A stretch of DNA of 64,000 bases from Drosophila pseudoobscura. Lineage: Eukaryota; Arthropoda; Insecta; Diptera; Drosophilidae. This document shows, piece by piece, positions 61,765 to 64,000 of the stretch. The notes below the pieces were generated by a model. That model had not been told where the DNA came from. It ran no database searches and worked only from the letters and a program-made list of their open reading frames with translations. The position numbers were made by a program, and so were the translations under genes. Location: contig NC_046683.1 in assembly GCF_009870125.1 (NCBI RefSeq), positions 53,149,869 through 53,213,868 on the forward strand, given 5' to 3'. The first letter of the stretch is position 1, and every line of letters begins with the position of its first letter.

Positions 61765-64000
61765 TTCCCGATCACGAAGAGACATGCCACGCTCCGACCG
61801 GCTGCCATATAGCTGAGATATAGCGTACAGAAAAAACAAATATTCGAATGATTTGCACATCCAAATCTTCGGAAGGCTATATCTCAGATATATGGCGCCA
61901 GATCGGAGCAGGACCCACTTTCCCAGGATCGTGGGGATCCAGCCTGTCGAACGGCATCAAAATCTCGGCTACGAAACTGAGGCCGATTTTTTGCAAATTT
62001 AATGATGTAACCATCATGATTTTTTGCGAAAATCGTGAGGAAATGGATGTCCTTTTTTCCGATAGCAGTCGATTGGCAGGACTCTCCCGATCACGCAGAG
62101 CCATGCCACGCTCCGATCGGCTGCCATATAGCTGAGATATAGCGTACAGAAAAAACAAATATTCGAATGATTTGCACATCCACATCTTCGGAAGGCTATA
62201 TCTCAGATATATGGCGCCAGATCGGTGCAGGACCTACTTTGCCAGGACCGTGGGGATCCAGCCTGTCGAACGGCATCAAAATCTCGGCTACGAAAATGAG
62301 GCCGATTTTTTGCAAATTTAATGATGTAACCATCATGATTTTTTGCGAAAATCGTGAGGAAATGGATGTCCTTTTTTCCGATAGCAGTCGATTGGCAGGA
62401 CTCTCCCGATCACGCAGAGCCATGCCACGCTCCGATCGGCTGCCATATAGCTGAGATATAGCGTACAGAAAAAACAAATATTCGAATGATTTGCACATCC
62501 ACATCTTCGGAAGGCTATATCTCAGATATATGGCGCCAGATCGGTGCAGGACCTACTTTGCCAGGACCGTGGGGATCCAGCCTGTCGAACGGCATCAAAA
62601 TCTCGGCTACGAAAATGAGGCCGATTTTTTGCAAATTTAATGATGTAACCATCATGATTTTTTGCGAAAATCGTGAGGAAATGGATGTCCTTTTTTCCGA
62701 TAGCAGTCGATTGGCAGGACTCTCCCGATCACGCAGAGCCATGCCACGCTCCGATCGGCTGCCATATAGCTGAGATATAGCGTACAGAAAAAACAAATAT
62801 TCGAATGATTTGCACATCCACATCCACATCTTCGGAAGGCTATATCTCAGATATATGGCGCCAGATCGGTGCAGGACCTACTTTGCCAGGATCGTGGGGA
62901 TCCAGACTGTCGTTCGGCACCAAAATCTCGACTACGAAAATGAGGCCGATTTTTTGCAAATTTAATGATGTAACCATCATGATTTTTTGCGAAAATCGTG
63001 AGGAAATGGATGTCCTTTTTTCCGATAGCAGTCGATTGGCAGGACTCTCCCGATCACGCAGAGCCATGCCACGCTCCGATCGGCTGCCATATAGCTGAGA
63101 TATAGCGTACAGAAAAAACAAATATTCGAATGATTTGCACATCCACATCCACATCTTCGGAAGGCTATATCTCAGATATATGGCGCCAGATCGGTGCAGG
63201 ACCTACTTTGCCAGGACCGTGGGGGTCCAGCCTGTCGAACGGCATCAAAATCTCGGCTACGAAAATGAGGCCGATTTTTTGCAAATTTAATGATGTAACC
63301 ATCATGATTTTTTGCGAAAATCGAGAGGAAATGGATGTCCTTTTTTCTGGTGCCAATCGATTGGCAGGACTCTCCCGATCACGCAGAGCCATGCCACGCT
63401 CTGATCGGCTGCCATATAGCTGAGATATAGCGTACAAAAAAAACAAATATTCGAATGATTTGCACATCCACATCCACATCTTCGGAAGGCTATATCTCAG
63501 ATATATGGCGCCAGATCGGTGCAGGACCTACTTTGCCAGGACCGTGGGGATCCAGCCTGTCGAACGGCATCAAAATCTCGGCTACGAAAATGAGGCCGAT
63601 TTTTTGCAAATTTAATGATGTAACCATCATGATTTTTTGCGAAAATCGTGAGGAAATGGATGTCCTTTTTTCCGATAGCAGTCGATTGGCAGGACTCTCC
63701 CGATCACGCAGAGCCATGCCACGCTCCGATCGGCTGCCATATAGCTGAGATATAGCGTACAGAAAAAACAAATATTCGAATGATTTGCACATCCACATCC
63801 ACATCTTCGGAAGGCTATATCTCAGATATATGGCGCCAGATCGGTGCAGGACCTACTTTGCCAGGACCGTGGGGATCCAGCCTGTCGAACGGCATCAAAA
63901 TCTCGGCTACGAAAATGAGGCCGATTTTTTGCAAATTTAATGATGTAACCATCATGATTTTTTTGCGAAAATCGTGAGGAAATGGATGTCCTTTTTTCTG
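61765..64000. repeat. Tandem satellite, 319/325-bp unit, running off the window
   Basis: A fixed site (ATGATTTGCACATCC) recurs at 61848, 62167, 62486, 62805, 63130, 63455 and 63780, giving units of 319, 319, 319, 325, 325 and 325 bp. The change comes from an extra CCACAT/CATCCA hexamer. Neighbouring units differ at few sites; the first copy (61765-62166) is the most diverged and marks the array edge. Each unit carries an inverted repeat (gccatata-ctgagatatagc and its complement, first pair 61804-61824 and 61875-61896) with a 50-bp spacer, plus an ATGATG-TAAC-CATCAT palindrome. Open frames of 95-104 codons appear on both strands of each unit, but the period is not a multiple of three and nothing supports translation. 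The TTTTTGCAAATTT...GCGAAAATC segment resembles the 1.688 (359-bp) satellite family as I remember it. Confidence 0.93.

Noticed and set aside
61848-63977. Repeated open frames of 95-104 codons on both strands of the satellite
   Set aside because: They are products of the repeat itself: the period (319 or 325) is not a multiple of three, both strands are open over the same bases, and there is no promoter or family similarity.
61765-64000. CRISPR-like repeat-spacer array
   Set aside because: Whole 319/325-bp units are repeated without unique spacers, in an animal genome.

Overview
The window is nuclear DNA from a fruit fly (Drosophila). The evidence is compact spliced genes with GT-AG introns of 55-90 bp, codon-biased exons, AT-rich spacers, many short microsatellites, insect core-promoter motifs, and proteins I recognise as Drosophila orthologues (Wntless, GlcAT-P, Ube3a, Plod, Alg10). 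The gene set matches what I remember of the 3L/68A-68B region of D. melanogaster (Muller element D). Low-complexity expansions and small substitutions suggest a different Sophophora species, possibly of the obscura group. That species guess is inference.

Layout. 1-7.3 kb: the first coding exon of an unrecognised minus-strand gene (about 3.9-4.4 kb), a long intron to its left and GA-rich upstream DNA to its right. 7.66-10.6 kb: a FAM91 family gene (minus). 11.9-15.6 kb: Ube3a (plus, 8 exons), head-to-head with FAM91. 16.4-24.7 kb: Plod, lysyl hydroxylase (plus, 10 exons). One of its introns (20.9-23.6 kb) holds two paralogous secreted single-Ig-domain genes on the opposite strand. 24.7-40.9 kb: about 16 kb with no supported coding exon, probably the upstream region and 5' introns of GlcAT-P; it includes a decayed mariner-like element at 33.5-33.9 kb. 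40.9-46.1 kb: GlcAT-P coding exons (plus). 49.0-51.1 kb: a MINDY-4/4B-like protein (minus) that has lost the catalytic cysteine. 52.4-54.3 kb: Adck5 (minus). 55.6-56.7 kb: a DUF4806-type protein (minus). 57.3-59.0 kb: wntless (plus). 59.7-61.2 kb: Alg10 (minus), tail-to-tail with wntless. 61.77-64.0 kb: a 319/325-bp tandem satellite that runs off the right end.

Several genes serve the secretory pathway (Plod, GlcAT-P, Wntless, Alg10, the two Ig proteins, and FAM91 in endosome-Golgi traffic). They are separate transcription units, not an operon, so this is noted only as a theme.

I joined exons by hand from splice sites and reading phase; every complete gene model closes in frame. The most interesting items are the satellite array with its built-in inverted repeats and resemblance to the 1.688 family, the MINDY pseudo-deubiquitinase, the nested Ig gene pair with unequal intron content, and a possible small spliced gene at 54.4-54.8 kb.
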